DNA of 17,154 bases from an uncultured Clostridia bacterium. Lineage in GTDB: Bacteria > Bacillota > Clostridia > Oscillospirales > Ruminococcaceae. The position numbers and the translations under genes were made by a program. Shown piece by piece: positions 8,953 through 15,801 of this stretch. The notes under the pieces are model-generated. The model did no database searches and was not told the DNA's origin. It saw only the letters and a list, made by a program, of their open reading frames with translations. Positions within the stretch are counted from its first letter, which is position 1. Every line of letters starts with the position of its first letter. The stretch is taken from positions 1 to 17,154 of the forward strand of contig CAMVBT010000015.1 of the NCBI GenBank assembly GCA_947165805.1. Reading direction: 5' to 3'.

Positions 8953-10149
8953 TTATAGTTTCCCGCCTTTAGAGCCCTTTGAGCCGCCGAACGACGCGTT
9001 CTCGAGAATGTTCGTGTCAAACGAGAAGCTGATAGCCTTGTTCTCGCGGGCGCGCTTGAGGGCAAGCTCGACGAGCCTGTCGAGCATATCGCTGTAATGC
9101 AGTCCCGCTGCCTCCCAGAGGTAGAAAGCGAGGCTTCCCGGAATGGTGTTTATCTCATTGAGATATATCTTTCCCGTCGATCTGTCGAGCATGAAGTCGA
9201 TGCGCGCCACGCCTCCGCAGCCCAGCGCCTGGAACGCTTTGACCGCCATTGTGTGCACTTCCTCGCGCTGTTCGGGAGTGATATCCGCGGGGATCTTGCG
9301 TTTGAGCGACGCCATACCGCTCTTGCCGCCGGAGGACTTCGTACCGCCCACATACTTATCCTGATAGGAGAGTATCTCGTCGTTTGCGAGGGGCTCCTCG
9401 CACTCGCTTGCCTCTGCGTGCTCATAGTCGCCGAGCACGGCGCAGTTGATCTCTTTCAGCTCGGTTATCGCGTCCTCGACAAGCACCTTCATAGCGAACG
9501 TGAACGCGTAGTCGAGGGCTTCCATGAGCCCTTCGCGGTCCTTCGCCTTGCGTATGCCGACGCTCGAGCCGAGATTAAGGGGCTTCACTATCACGGGGTA
9601 GCGCGTTCTGCCTTCGATGCGTGCGATAACATCGTCCTGCGCACGGGTGAATTCCTTGATGTTTATGACCGTTCCGGGCAGCACGGGTATCCCGTTGTCC
9701 GCGAACACGCACTTCATCACATACTTATCCATTCCGACCGCCGAGGACAGCACATCGCAGCCCGCGTAAGGCACCCCGAGGGTCTGGAGGTAGCCCTGAA
9801 GCGCTCCGTCCTCAACGTTGGTGCCGTGAACTATCGGAAGCGCCACATCTATGACGGCGGCGACGTTGCTGCCGAACTTCTTCATCGGATAGTGCAGCAG
9901 CTCCACGGTGCCGTTGTTCCCGACGGGCAGAACGCGCTCGCTTTCCCTGAGCAGGGCGGGGATATTCTTGTAAGCCTCGATCTTACCGATATTCTCACCT
10001 ATGTAGAATTCGGTGTCCTTTGTGATGTAGACGGGTATTATCTCATATTTGTCCTTGTTCAGCGAGCGGCACGCCTGAAGCGCCGAGATCACGGACACCT
10101 CATGCTCAACGCTCTTTCCGCCGAAAAATACACCTACTCTTATCTTCAT
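8953..10149 (-). CDS. ddl: D-alanine-D-alanine ligase
   Basis: This ATP-grasp enzyme joins two D-alanines to make the dipeptide used in peptidoglycan stem peptides. Visible family residues are E15 in VEHEVS, VHGTNVEDGALQG (107-119), the KPLNLGSSVGI loop (189-199), Y262 in the omega-loop region and the metal-binding NEINTIPGS (331-339). The length of 398 aa is on the long side. Two causes are visible: an omega loop lengthened by a Gly/Ser/Lys stretch (267-284) and a Gly/Ser/Lys tail (388-398). Nothing visible indicates a D-Ala-D-Lac (Van) ligase. It is the last gene of the five-gene operon that also carries a MurF-like ligase, its natural downstream partner. The ATG follows GAAGG at 8 nt. Confidence 0.95.
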   Translation of the reverse strand: MKIRVGVFFGGKSVEHEVSVISALQACRSLNKDKYEIIPVYITKDTEFYIGENIGKIEAYKNIPALLRESERVLPVGNNGTVELLHYPMKKFGSNVAAVIDVALPIVHGTNVEDGALQGYLQTLGVPYAGCDVLSSAVGMDKYVMKCVFADNGIPVLPGTVINIKEFTRAQDDVIARIEGRTRYPVIVKPLNLGSSVGIRKAKDREGLMEALDYAFTFAMKVLVEDAITELKEINCAVLGDYEHAEASECEEPLANDEILSYQDKYVGGTKSSGGKSGMASLKRKIPADITPEQREEVHTMAVKAFQALGCGGVARIDFMLDRSTGKIYLNEINTIPGSLAFYLWEAAGLHYSDMLDRLVELALKRARENKAISFSFDTNILENASFGGSKGSKGGKL

Positions 10150-10183
10150 AAATATGCCTTCTTTCTTTTGTTCATTTATATTC

Positions 10184-10675
10184 TTATTCTTCGGATATGT
10201 CCGGTATGTTTATCTCCGGTATCTCGGGGATGCTTATCGGGTCCATGCTGATCGTGTAGCTGATATTTATCTGTCTGGTCTCGGATACTTCGGGTTCCTC
10301 GGTGCTCGAAGGACGGGAAGTGCTGACCACAGTGGCACCGCGGCTTCCGCCCATTTCTTCATTGAGAGTCTCCGTGAATGCGGCGACGAATAACACAAAG
10401 AACGCGATCCCGATCAGCGCCACCATAAGCACAATCACCATACAGCCCGCAGATGCGGCCTTATTTTTATTCGCGTCATTGATCTGATTATTCTCAAGAC
10501 GCATTCTGTCATTTTCGAGCTGCTTCTGCTCCATGAAGAGCTCATCGGCTCTGGCGAGCTTGGCTTTTTCCGCGAGCACCTCGGGGTCGTGGGAATAGAT
10601 GCCTCCGCAGTTCGGGCAGGTATCGTGTATATCGGTATCGAATTGCGAGCCGCAGTAATCACAGTTTATCTTCAT
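10184..10675 (-). CDS. Zinc-ribbon membrane protein (163 aa)
   Basis: The N-terminus is a four-cysteine zinc ribbon, C5-x2-C8 and C20-x2-C23 (CDYCG ... CPNCGG). A charged, probably coiled-coil segment (about 31-70) and one membrane span (about 76-100) follow. The acidic, Ser/Thr-rich tail then ends in an Ile-Pro repeat (ISIPEIPEINIPDI). Lys residues just before the span suggest the ribbon is cytoplasmic and the tail is outside. Function unknown. It is a paralogue of the next upstream gene in both ribbon and layout. AGGAGG lies 10 nt before the ATG; 34 bp separate it from ddl. Confidence 0.8.
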   Translation of the reverse strand: MKINCDYCGSQFDTDIHDTCPNCGGIYSHDPEVLAEKAKLARADELFMEQKQLENDRMRLENNQINDANKNKAASAGCMVIVLMVALIGIAFFVLFVAAFTETLNEEMGGSRGATVVSTSRPSSTEEPEVSETRQINISYTISMDPISIPEIPEINIPDISEE

Positions 10676-10708
10676 TGCCTTTTTACCTCCTGTTGGCTCG
10701 TTCCCGGC

Positions 10709-11017
10709 TTATCCGAGAATGGCTCCTATTTTGCACATTACATATATCGCGAGTCCGAGAGACAGGGCTCCGACAATGACCTTGCCGATAAGCTCCAGAT
10801 TTTTTTCCTTTCTGTGCTTCTCGAACTCCTTCATTATTTCCTGTTCCTGGATCCTGTGCATCTTCTCGTCAAGGTCTCCGAGAAGGAGCTGGCGTTCCTG
10901 ACGCTTCTGTTCGGTCTTAAGCTCGTCATCGTCGGCGTATGCCGCGCCGCAGTGCGGGCAGGTGATATCCTTGTCGGTATCTATCTGCGTCCCGCAGTAA
11001 TCACAGTATATCTTCAT
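10709..11017 (-). CDS. Zinc-ribbon membrane protein (102 aa), paralogue of the neighbour
   Basis: The same four-cysteine zinc ribbon appears at identical positions (C5, C8, C20, C23; MKIYCDYCG and CPHCG). A highly charged helical segment (about 31-75) with coiled-coil character and a C-terminal span (about 77-100) follow. It lacks the outer tail of its neighbour. Function unknown. Two such proteins back to back between a MurF-like ligase and Ddl suggest a heteromeric membrane scaffold for this pathway; that is inference from position only. Its ribosome site is weak (GGGACG). Confidence 0.78.
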   Translation of the reverse strand: MKIYCDYCGTQIDTDKDITCPHCGAAYADDDELKTEQKRQERQLLLGDLDEKMHRIQEQEIMKEFEKHRKEKNLELIGKVIVGALSLGLAIYVMCKIGAILG

Positions 11018-11064
11018 AATTATTACGTCCCAATGACCGGTATCATGTTCCGCTCGCGGAAAAC

Positions 11065-12672
11065 TCAGAAATTATCCGGCAGATCGTTCTCCAGCAGGAT
11101 CACCCGGTCTCTGCCGGGCTGTATCGAATATGCGGTATTCATGGCTTCCCGGAGGTCCTTTGCTACGATGATATGGTTCTCGTGGAAGCCTTTTGCGAGA
11201 AGCCCCTCCTTTATCGGCGGAGCCTGTCTTTCACCCACAAGAATGGCTATATCGCAGCAGGAAGCAGCGTCCATGCCGAGCTCCTTGTTCAGCTGATACT
11301 CACGCTCGCCGAGCTCGATCATGCCCGGTGTGGCGACTATGCGCAGGGAGTCGAACATCGACAGCGTTTTCAGAGCGGCGCGGGCTCCGGCGGGGTTGGA
11401 ATTGAAGGCATCGTCGATTATCGTTACGCCGTTGCCCTTGTCGAGTATCTCCATGCGGTGCGGAACGGCCTGTAAGCGCTTTATGGCGTAGATCAGCTCC
11501 GTGAGCGGTATGCCCAGCTCATGCGAAACGGCTATCGCGCCGAGAATGTTCTGTACATTGTGCTCGCCGAGGAGCTTCGTCGAGAAGCGGACGGCCTCGT
11601 CGCCGTGGTGTACGGTGAAATCGGTACCTTTCGGGGTCACGGTGATCTCGTCGGCGGTGTAGTCGAAGTCTCCGCCGCTTATGCCGTATGTGATCTTGTT
11701 CTTGTCTGTTTTCCTGTTCCTGATATATTCGTTATCGTAGTTCAGGAACACGGTGCCGTCGGTGATGCAGTCGGCTATCTCGAACTTCGTCTTTATGATG
11801 TTGTCCACCGAGCCGAAGGTCTCAAGATGCTGCTCGCCTATCGAGGTGATGATCGAGTGCTTCGGGTGGACTATGTCGCATATCTCCTTTATTTCTCCGA
11901 CCTTCTTCGCGCCCATTTCGCAGAGAAATATCTGATGCGTAGCGTTCAGGCTCCCGCGCACGACCTTGACCACGCCCATTGTGGTGTTGTAGCTGCCCGG
12001 GGTCATCAGTACGTTATATTTCACGGACAGCAGCTTTTCGAGGTAGAACTTGGTCGATGTCTTGCCGTAGCTTCCCGTGATGCCTATGACCGTGGTATCC
12101 GGGAGCTCGTTTATGATACGTTTTGCGTCGTTGATGTAGTAATTGTTGACCGCCTTTTCTATGGGCTTGTTGATAAGGTTCGACAGCGGCGGCATTATCA
12201 TGCAGAATATCGGCAGCAGAGCCGCGGCAGCGAAGCTGAACCTCGACCGGTACAGGAAAATGAACGACAGCGTGCATACCGCGCCGTAGATGACGGCGGT
12301 CGTCACGCACATACGTATGACACGGGGCGTGAAGACAAGTTTCTTCTTGACCGGCTTTTTCATTTCGACGGCGCTGACGATCATTCCTGCCGCCATGAAT
12401 ACCGCGCCTATGTAGGGCAGCAGGTCGCACACGATATTCATTATGACATCTGTGGAGTAATAAGCTCTGCACGCCGCGAATATCGCGATTAACCAGAACA
12501 GCACGGGGAACACGGCGCGTTTCAGATAATCGCCGCCGTTCTTCTTGTGCCATTCGTATTGTTCCTTCGCGTCATACGAATTGAGCTGGAACATATGCAT
12601 GAAGTGTACATAATCGAGTGAGAATTTAGCGAGCATAGCCGCGTAGAACAGGATAATAGCAAATACTGTCAT
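11065..12672 (-). CDS. murF: Membrane-anchored MurF-type Mur ligase
   Basis: This is a Mur-ligase family ATP-dependent amide ligase. Numbered from the ATG at 12672 (535 aa), residues 1-165 hold about five membrane spans, which classical soluble MurF lacks. The ligase follows: P-loop GITGSYGKTST (197-207, K204), CEMGAKKVGEI, the GEQHLETFG region, GEHNVQNILGAIA (369-381), PHRME and DDAFNSNP (420-427), with the TPGMIELG of the third domain. The DDAFNSNP and PHRME signatures point to MurF, which adds D-Ala-D-Ala to the UDP-MurNAc-tripeptide. Ddl in the same operon supports that substrate. A GTG at 12681 would add three residues but lacks a ribosome site, whereas GGGGTG lies 6 nt before the ATG. 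A different Mur-ligase substrate remains possible. Confidence 0.85.
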   Translation of the reverse strand: MTVFAIILFYAAMLAKFSLDYVHFMHMFQLNSYDAKEQYEWHKKNGGDYLKRAVFPVLFWLIAIFAACRAYYSTDVIMNIVCDLLPYIGAVFMAAGMIVSAVEMKKPVKKKLVFTPRVIRMCVTTAVIYGAVCTLSFIFLYRSRFSFAAAALLPIFCMIMPPLSNLINKPIEKAVNNYYINDAKRIINELPDTTVIGITGSYGKTSTKFYLEKLLSVKYNVLMTPGSYNTTMGVVKVVRGSLNATHQIFLCEMGAKKVGEIKEICDIVHPKHSIITSIGEQHLETFGSVDNIIKTKFEIADCITDGTVFLNYDNEYIRNRKTDKNKITYGISGGDFDYTADEITVTPKGTDFTVHHGDEAVRFSTKLLGEHNVQNILGAIAVSHELGIPLTELIYAIKRLQAVPHRMEILDKGNGVTIIDDAFNSNPAGARAALKTLSMFDSLRIVATPGMIELGEREYQLNKELGMDAASCCDIAILVGERQAPPIKEGLLAKGFHENHIIVAKDLREAMNTAYSIQPGRDRVILLENDLPDNF

Positions 12673-12688
12673 AAACCGCACCCCGTTG

Positions 12689-13471
12689 TCATAATGATAA
12701 TCCTATATATGCCGCGAGCACCCGCATGAACAGGTACTGCTGATCGGCAAAGGCGAAATGCCCCGCGTTGTCGATGATGACCAGTGCGGCCTGCGGCATT
12801 TCCTTTTCCATGCGCTGTCCGTCCTCAAGCGGCGTGGCGTCGTCATTCCTGCCCCACATCAGCAGAGTTTCCGCCTTGCATTTCGGCAGCAGGGGAGACA
12901 GATCCTCGTTCACCGTCTTTACAAGCACCTGCCGCATCATCGGGGAGGCGGCCTTGTAATCCGCGGAGCCGTGCTTCATGCGCAGGTTTTCCAGCGCGTT
13001 CGGGAAAAGCAGGCGTATCGGTGCGGAGGAGAGGAATTTCTTCGCTCTCTGGTACTTCTTCGCTTTTTTCTTCGCCTCGGCGGACGGCTCGTGCCTTATC
13101 CCCGCGGCGCCGGTAAGAGCGATCTTGTTTATCTTGAGCGGGATACCCGGGAAGCCTGCACCTGTTCCGACATCGATGACTATGCGGGCTCCGAAGCTGT
13201 GCGCGAATACGAAGCACTCCGTGATGCCGAGCTTTTCGCAGAATGCCAGCACAAAGTCGGCGTACCCGTCCACGTCCCATGGCTCCGGAGGCTCGGGCGT
13301 CTGTCCGAAACCCGGCAGGTCGGGCGCGCAGACATGGTATTTCTCCGCGAGAGTATCTATTATCGGGTCGTACAGATTTATGCCCGTGCCCCAGCCCTGA
13401 AGCACCAGCGCGTCCGCTCCGTCACCGTTTTCCGCGTAGTGTACGGGCAGGCCTTTTACATTTATTTCCAT
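12689..13471 (-). CDS. Alpha/beta-hydrolase
   Basis: This is a 260-aa alpha/beta-hydrolase fold protein. The nucleophile elbow is AHSFG (S92), the oxyanion-side motif is LQGWGTG (24-30), the acid is D210 or D211 in GRNDDATP, and the catalytic histidine is H238 in NAGHFAFAD. A basic cap (130-145, KKKAKKYQRAKK) lies between. Substrate unknown; peptidases, esterases and lactonases share this layout. I chose the ATG at 13471 because the fold begins there, GGGGGA precedes it, and the predicted start of transcription (about 13510) excludes a longer version starting at 13564. It is the first gene of the five-gene cell-wall operon, ending 16 bp before the ligase ATG. Confidence 0.88.
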   Translation of the reverse strand: MEINVKGLPVHYAENGDGADALVLQGWGTGINLYDPIIDTLAEKYHVCAPDLPGFGQTPEPPEPWDVDGYADFVLAFCEKLGITECFVFAHSFGARIVIDVGTGAGFPGIPLKINKIALTGAAGIRHEPSAEAKKKAKKYQRAKKFLSSAPIRLLFPNALENLRMKHGSADYKAASPMMRQVLVKTVNEDLSPLLPKCKAETLLMWGRNDDATPLEDGQRMEKEMPQAALVIIDNAGHFAFADQQYLFMRVLAAYIGLSL

Positions 13472-13516
13472 AAGATCCCCCATAAGGACTGAGTGCCAAA
13501 ACATTATACATTGTTT

Positions 13517-13546
13517 ATTATACACCCGCGAAGGGTACTTTGTCAA
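13517..13546 (-). promoter_or_regulatory. Consensus promoter of the hydrolase-murF-ddl operon
   Basis: On the minus strand TTGACA (13541-13546) and TATAAT (13517-13522) are exact hexamers with an 18-bp spacer. Another TATAAT lies at 13503-13508. The -35 box directly abuts the T-run of the terminator of the preceding small-gene cluster. Confidence 0.88.
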
Positions 13547-13549
13547 GAA

Positions 13550-13590
13550 AAAACGCCCCCACACCTCATATTCCGAGGGGAAGGCGTTTT
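13550..13590 (-). terminator. Terminator of the small-gene cluster, abutting the next promoter
   Basis: Arms 13583-13590 and 13550-13557 pair over 8 bp (AAAACGCC with GGCGTTTT), with an interrupted inner CCTC/GAGG extension. On the minus strand the hairpin runs into six T residues. The next promoter's -35 begins only a few bases further on. Confidence 0.75.
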
Positions 13591-13598
13591 CCGATCCG

Positions 13599-13667
13599 TC
13601 AGCCGGTCTCTTTGCCGCTTTCGTTCTTGCCGGACGCGGCCTGCTTGTTCTTTTTGTTCTTGCCCAT
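13599..13667 (-). CDS. Lysine-rich 22-aa small protein
   Basis: An ATG with GGAGG 8 nt upstream opens a 22-codon frame starting MGKNKKNKQAASGKNESG and ending in TGA. It is almost wholly Lys, Asn, Gly and Ser and has no membrane span. The good ribosome site and the terminator directly after it argue that it is real. Function unknown; basic mini-proteins of this kind occur in spore-forming Clostridia, but I cannot assign a family. A TATAAT at 13709-13714 and a 6-bp hairpin (13683-13701) precede it, so it may have its own transcript. Confidence 0.55.
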   Translation of the reverse strand: MGKNKKNKQAASGKNESGKETG

Positions 13668-13737
13668 CAGGTTTTCCTCCTTGACCCGCGTAATACGGGT
13701 CTGGCGGTATTATACCCGATTATTGCGTCAATATTCG

Positions 13738-13872
13738 TCACAGCAGCACAGACAGCAGCGCGAGTATCAGTGTCATGTCGGCGCCCTGTCGGTACAGCAG
13801 CCACGCGAGGGCAAGTATCAGCACAGTGTCGCCGTCCGCGGATATGCCGCCGGGCAGCGGTATGTCACTCAT
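13738..13872 (-). CDS. 44-aa hydrophobic small protein
   Basis: This short protein starts MSDIPLPGGISADGD and continues as a hydrophobic segment split by a charged turn (ALAWLLYRQGADMTLILALL), either one span or a membrane-associated hairpin. Its ATG overlaps the stop of the upstream gene by 8 bp (ATGAGTGA), so it is translationally coupled. Function unknown. Confidence 0.65.
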   Translation of the reverse strand: MSDIPLPGGISADGDTVLILALAWLLYRQGADMTLILALLSVLL

Positions 13873-14377
13873 TTTCCGCCGGCTCTTCGTCCGGTGCTTC
13901 GCTGTCCCCGTCCCGAAACCGCCCGGCATCGCCGTTCTCCGCGCCGCACTCCGAAAAGTCCGGAAAGTCCGTGGTATCCGGGTCGCCGCTCTCGTTCGCC
14001 AGCTTTCGCATCATCTCGGCGTTGCGGGTCATTTCTTCGAGTATCTCGGCGGCCTTCTTCATGCCGTCGTCCTTCGGCGCGTCTCCGAGAAGCTCGTCGG
14101 CGGTATATACGCCATATTTGTCGTTTCCGGTCTCCGTTTCCTTCTCCGGCACATCGGCAGGCTCTTCGTCCGGCTTTTCGTCCGGCACAGGCTCCGGCTC
14201 CGGCACGGTCTCCGGAACGGGCTCCGGCACAGGTGTCTGTTCGGGCTCCGGTTCCGGTACAGGCTCCGGCGCAGGTGCGGGAGCAGAGCGCTTCACCATG
14301 CTCATTGCCGCGTTCATGTATTCGCGCTGCCGGCGTTCGAGCTCGGCGGCGCCTATCTTTTCCTTTTTCCACTCCAT
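13865..14377 (-). CDS. Pro/Glu-rich hypothetical protein (170 aa)
   Basis: A short helical N-terminus (WKKEKIGAAELERRQREY) is followed by a Pro-Glu/Pro-Val repeat (about 32-78), then a helical segment (KKAAEILEEMTRNAEMMRKL) and a very acidic tail. No signal peptide or membrane span is seen, so it is likely cytoplasmic and largely disordered. Function unknown. AAGGAGG lies 8 nt upstream, overlapping the stop codon of the previous gene, and the 44-aa gene overlaps its own stop. It is the middle gene of a tightly packed small-gene cluster. Confidence 0.75.
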   Translation of the reverse strand: MEWKKEKIGAAELERRQREYMNAAMSMVKRSAPAPAPEPVPEPEPEQTPVPEPVPETVPEPEPVPDEKPDEEPADVPEKETETGNDKYGVYTADELLGDAPKDDGMKKAAEILEEMTRNAEMMRKLANESGDPDTTDFPDFSECGAENGDAGRFRDGDSEAPDEEPAENE

Positions 14378-14389
14378 AATATGACCTCC

Positions 14390-14686
14390 TTATGATAAAA
14401 GCCCCGCATCACGCAGCAGCGGGATAATGCTGATAAGCTTCATGAGTGTCGCCGCGCGGTCGAGCTTCGGGCGGTTCTCCGCTTTCAGCAGAGGCCGCAG
14501 AGCGGTGAGCAGGGCAGTGTTCGCATCATTCCCGCCCATTTTTGACGCGATATCGAGTATTTTCAGCAGCATTTCCGGGTCGATGTCCCCGAAGATGTCG
14601 GAGTTATCATCTCCGCCGCCGTCGCCGTTCCCGCCGCCGGACAGGAGACTGCCCAGCAGTCCCGCGATATCGTTCATATCCGCCAC
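14390..14686 (-). CDS. Conserved small helical protein of unknown function (98 aa)
   Basis: It starts with GTG at 14686, chosen because GGAGG lies 8 nt upstream; the longer version from the TTG at 14704 would start inside that ribosome site. Gly-rich and acidic in its first third, then helical: DPEMLLKILDIASKMG, then LLTALRPLLKAENRPKLDRA and a C-terminal LISIIPLLRDAGLL. I recall similar small proteins in other Clostridia without known function, but cannot verify it here. The next gene starts 12 bp after its stop. Confidence 0.75.
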   Translation of the reverse strand: MADMNDIAGLLGSLLSGGGNGDGGGDDNSDIFGDIDPEMLLKILDIASKMGGNDANTALLTALRPLLKAENRPKLDRAATLMKLISIIPLLRDAGLLS

Positions 14687-14713
14687 CGCACTCACCTCCG
14701 GCAAGGCGGACGA

Positions 14714-14914
14714 TCAGCCGCCGTATTTCTTTCTTATGTCCTCTGTGTACTTTCTGTCCTTCAGAGCATTGTCGAGCTTCTGTCCGTCCGCTCCGCTCAT
14801 GTACTTCTTTATTTCGGCCGTATTGCCGCTTTTCAGAGCCTCGCGCAGTCTGTCCTCGGGCATTCCGAGCCGCGCGCTCGCAGCCTTTATGAGTGCGTCG
14901 GTATTGATCTTCAA
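14714..14914 (-). CDS. 66-aa small helical protein, TTG start
   Basis: The best start is TTG at 14914: GGGGGG (14921-14926) precedes it by 6 nt, while the ATG at 14932 has no ribosome site. The protein runs from KINTDALIKAASARLGM to a basic C-terminus (KYTEDIRKKYGG) and looks all-helical. Function unknown. It is the first gene of the small-gene cluster. I could not identify a convincing promoter in 14915-15035, nor a sporulation-type promoter. Confidence 0.7.
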   Translation of the reverse strand: MKINTDALIKAASARLGMPEDRLREALKSGNTAEIKKYMSGADGQKLDNALKDRKYTEDIRKKYGG

Positions 14915-15035
14915 GCCTATCCCCCCTTTCATAAGATATGAAACGTTTTCTGTAATTATTCTGAAACTTTATCAGTCGCTTTTCACAAAAAAGGTATGTA
15001 AAACGCGGAAATGTGTAAATATTTTTCAAAAACAT

Positions 15036-15064
15036 TTGACTTGACGGCTCATAAATGTTATAAT
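15036..15064 (+). promoter_or_regulatory. Sigma-A promoter upstream of the phosphoesterase remnant
   Basis: TTGACT (15036-15041) and an exact TATAAT (15059-15064) are separated by 17 bp. They lie 47 bp before the ATG at 15112 and may still drive the downstream genes even though the first gene is broken. Confidence 0.82.
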
Positions 15065-15111
15065 AGAACACGGAAAAATATAAAGCCCGCGGGGCGGAAC
15101 TGGAGGACAGT

Positions 15112-15543
15112 ATGAAAATAGTCGTAGTTTCCGATACAAATAAGGATTATCACAAGTACAAAGCCGTCGTTGAGAAGAACCTCGACGCCGATATGATAAT
15201 TCATCTCGGAGACGGTGAGCATGAATTTGCCGATGTGCAGAAGGAATTTCCGGATATGAAGTTCTACTATGTCGGCGGCGAGTGTGATTACGGTCAGCAT
15301 AAGATGCTCGAGGTCAATGTTCAGGGAACCCTTGACGCGGTCATCGGTGAAGCCAAGTAGCACGGCTGCAAGGTCGCCCTTTACGGTCATACGCATATGT
15401 ACCGCACCGAGTGCATCGACGGTATCTACATAATGAACCCCGGCGCGATCGACTCGCCGCGCGGCAAGAACAAGCCCTCCTACGGCGTGCTCACTATCGA
15501 CGGCTCCGGCAAGCTCACTATGAATATCGTTGCGCTCAAATAA
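15112..15543 (+). pseudogene. Decayed YfcE/MJ0936-type metallophosphoesterase
   Basis: The frame starts with a good GGAGG site and reads MKIVVVSDTNKDY, IIHLGDGEHEF and a GECD region, then hits TAG at 15358-15360. In the same frame coding continues to TAA at 15541 with ALYGHTH, IMNPGAID and PSYGVLTID, the family's C-terminal half. Beyond the stop, metal-site motifs are altered: SDTH has become SDTN (N10), GNCD has become GECD (E57), and the central THGH segment that should lie between NVQG and TLDAV is missing, about 15 codons. The family hydrolyses phosphodiesters with two metal ions, so even with read-through this copy is unlikely to work. A single AAG-to-TAG change would explain the stop. 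Confidence 0.82.
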
Positions 15544-15579
15544 TTATATGCGCCGAAAAGAGATAAGGTACACATAAAA

Positions 15580-15801
15580 ATGGAAAGAAACAACAAACCA
15601 TATATCATCTGCCTGAAATTCGGTACATGGAGAAACGAGCTCTGGTTCTCCGCCCCCGATGACGAAGCCACCGCGAAAGAGTGGGAACGGGCAATAGCGG
15701 AGCTCCCCGATGTCAGCGCCCGCTGCGTCAATTCCAATGAGTTCATGGCCGCCGCTGTCGAGCATTTTGAGGGCTGCGGCTTCACAAGGATACGCCGCTG
15801 A
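15580..15801 (+). CDS. Hypothetical 73-aa protein
   Basis: This is a small soluble protein of unknown function, with a hydrophobic start (PYIICLKFGTWRNELWF), an acidic middle and a C-terminal FTRIRR. Its TGA overlaps the ATG of the pseudouridine synthase gene by one base (TGATG), so the two are translationally coupled. The ribosome site is weak. Confidence 0.68.
   Translation: MERNNKPYIICLKFGTWRNELWFSAPDDEATAKEWERAIAELPDVSARCVNSNEFMAAAVEHFEGCGFTRIRR

Noticed and set aside
9097..10251. Long plus-strand reading frame opposite ddl
   Set aside because: It is antisense to a certain ddl gene, has no ribosome site or recognisable motifs, and reflects codon bias of the real strand.
13540..14379. 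Plus-strand Arg/Pro-rich frames opposite the small-gene cluster
   Set aside because: The low-complexity translation is the mirror of the Pro/Glu repeat on the minus strand.
14939..14952. Catabolite-response (cre) site
   Set aside because: The central CG is displaced relative to the cre consensus and the right half does not match.
15358..15360. TAG read as an amino acid (recoding or suppression)
   Set aside because: Another gene here uses TAG as its natural stop (16984-16986), and the phosphoesterase has other lesions, so decay is the simpler reading.
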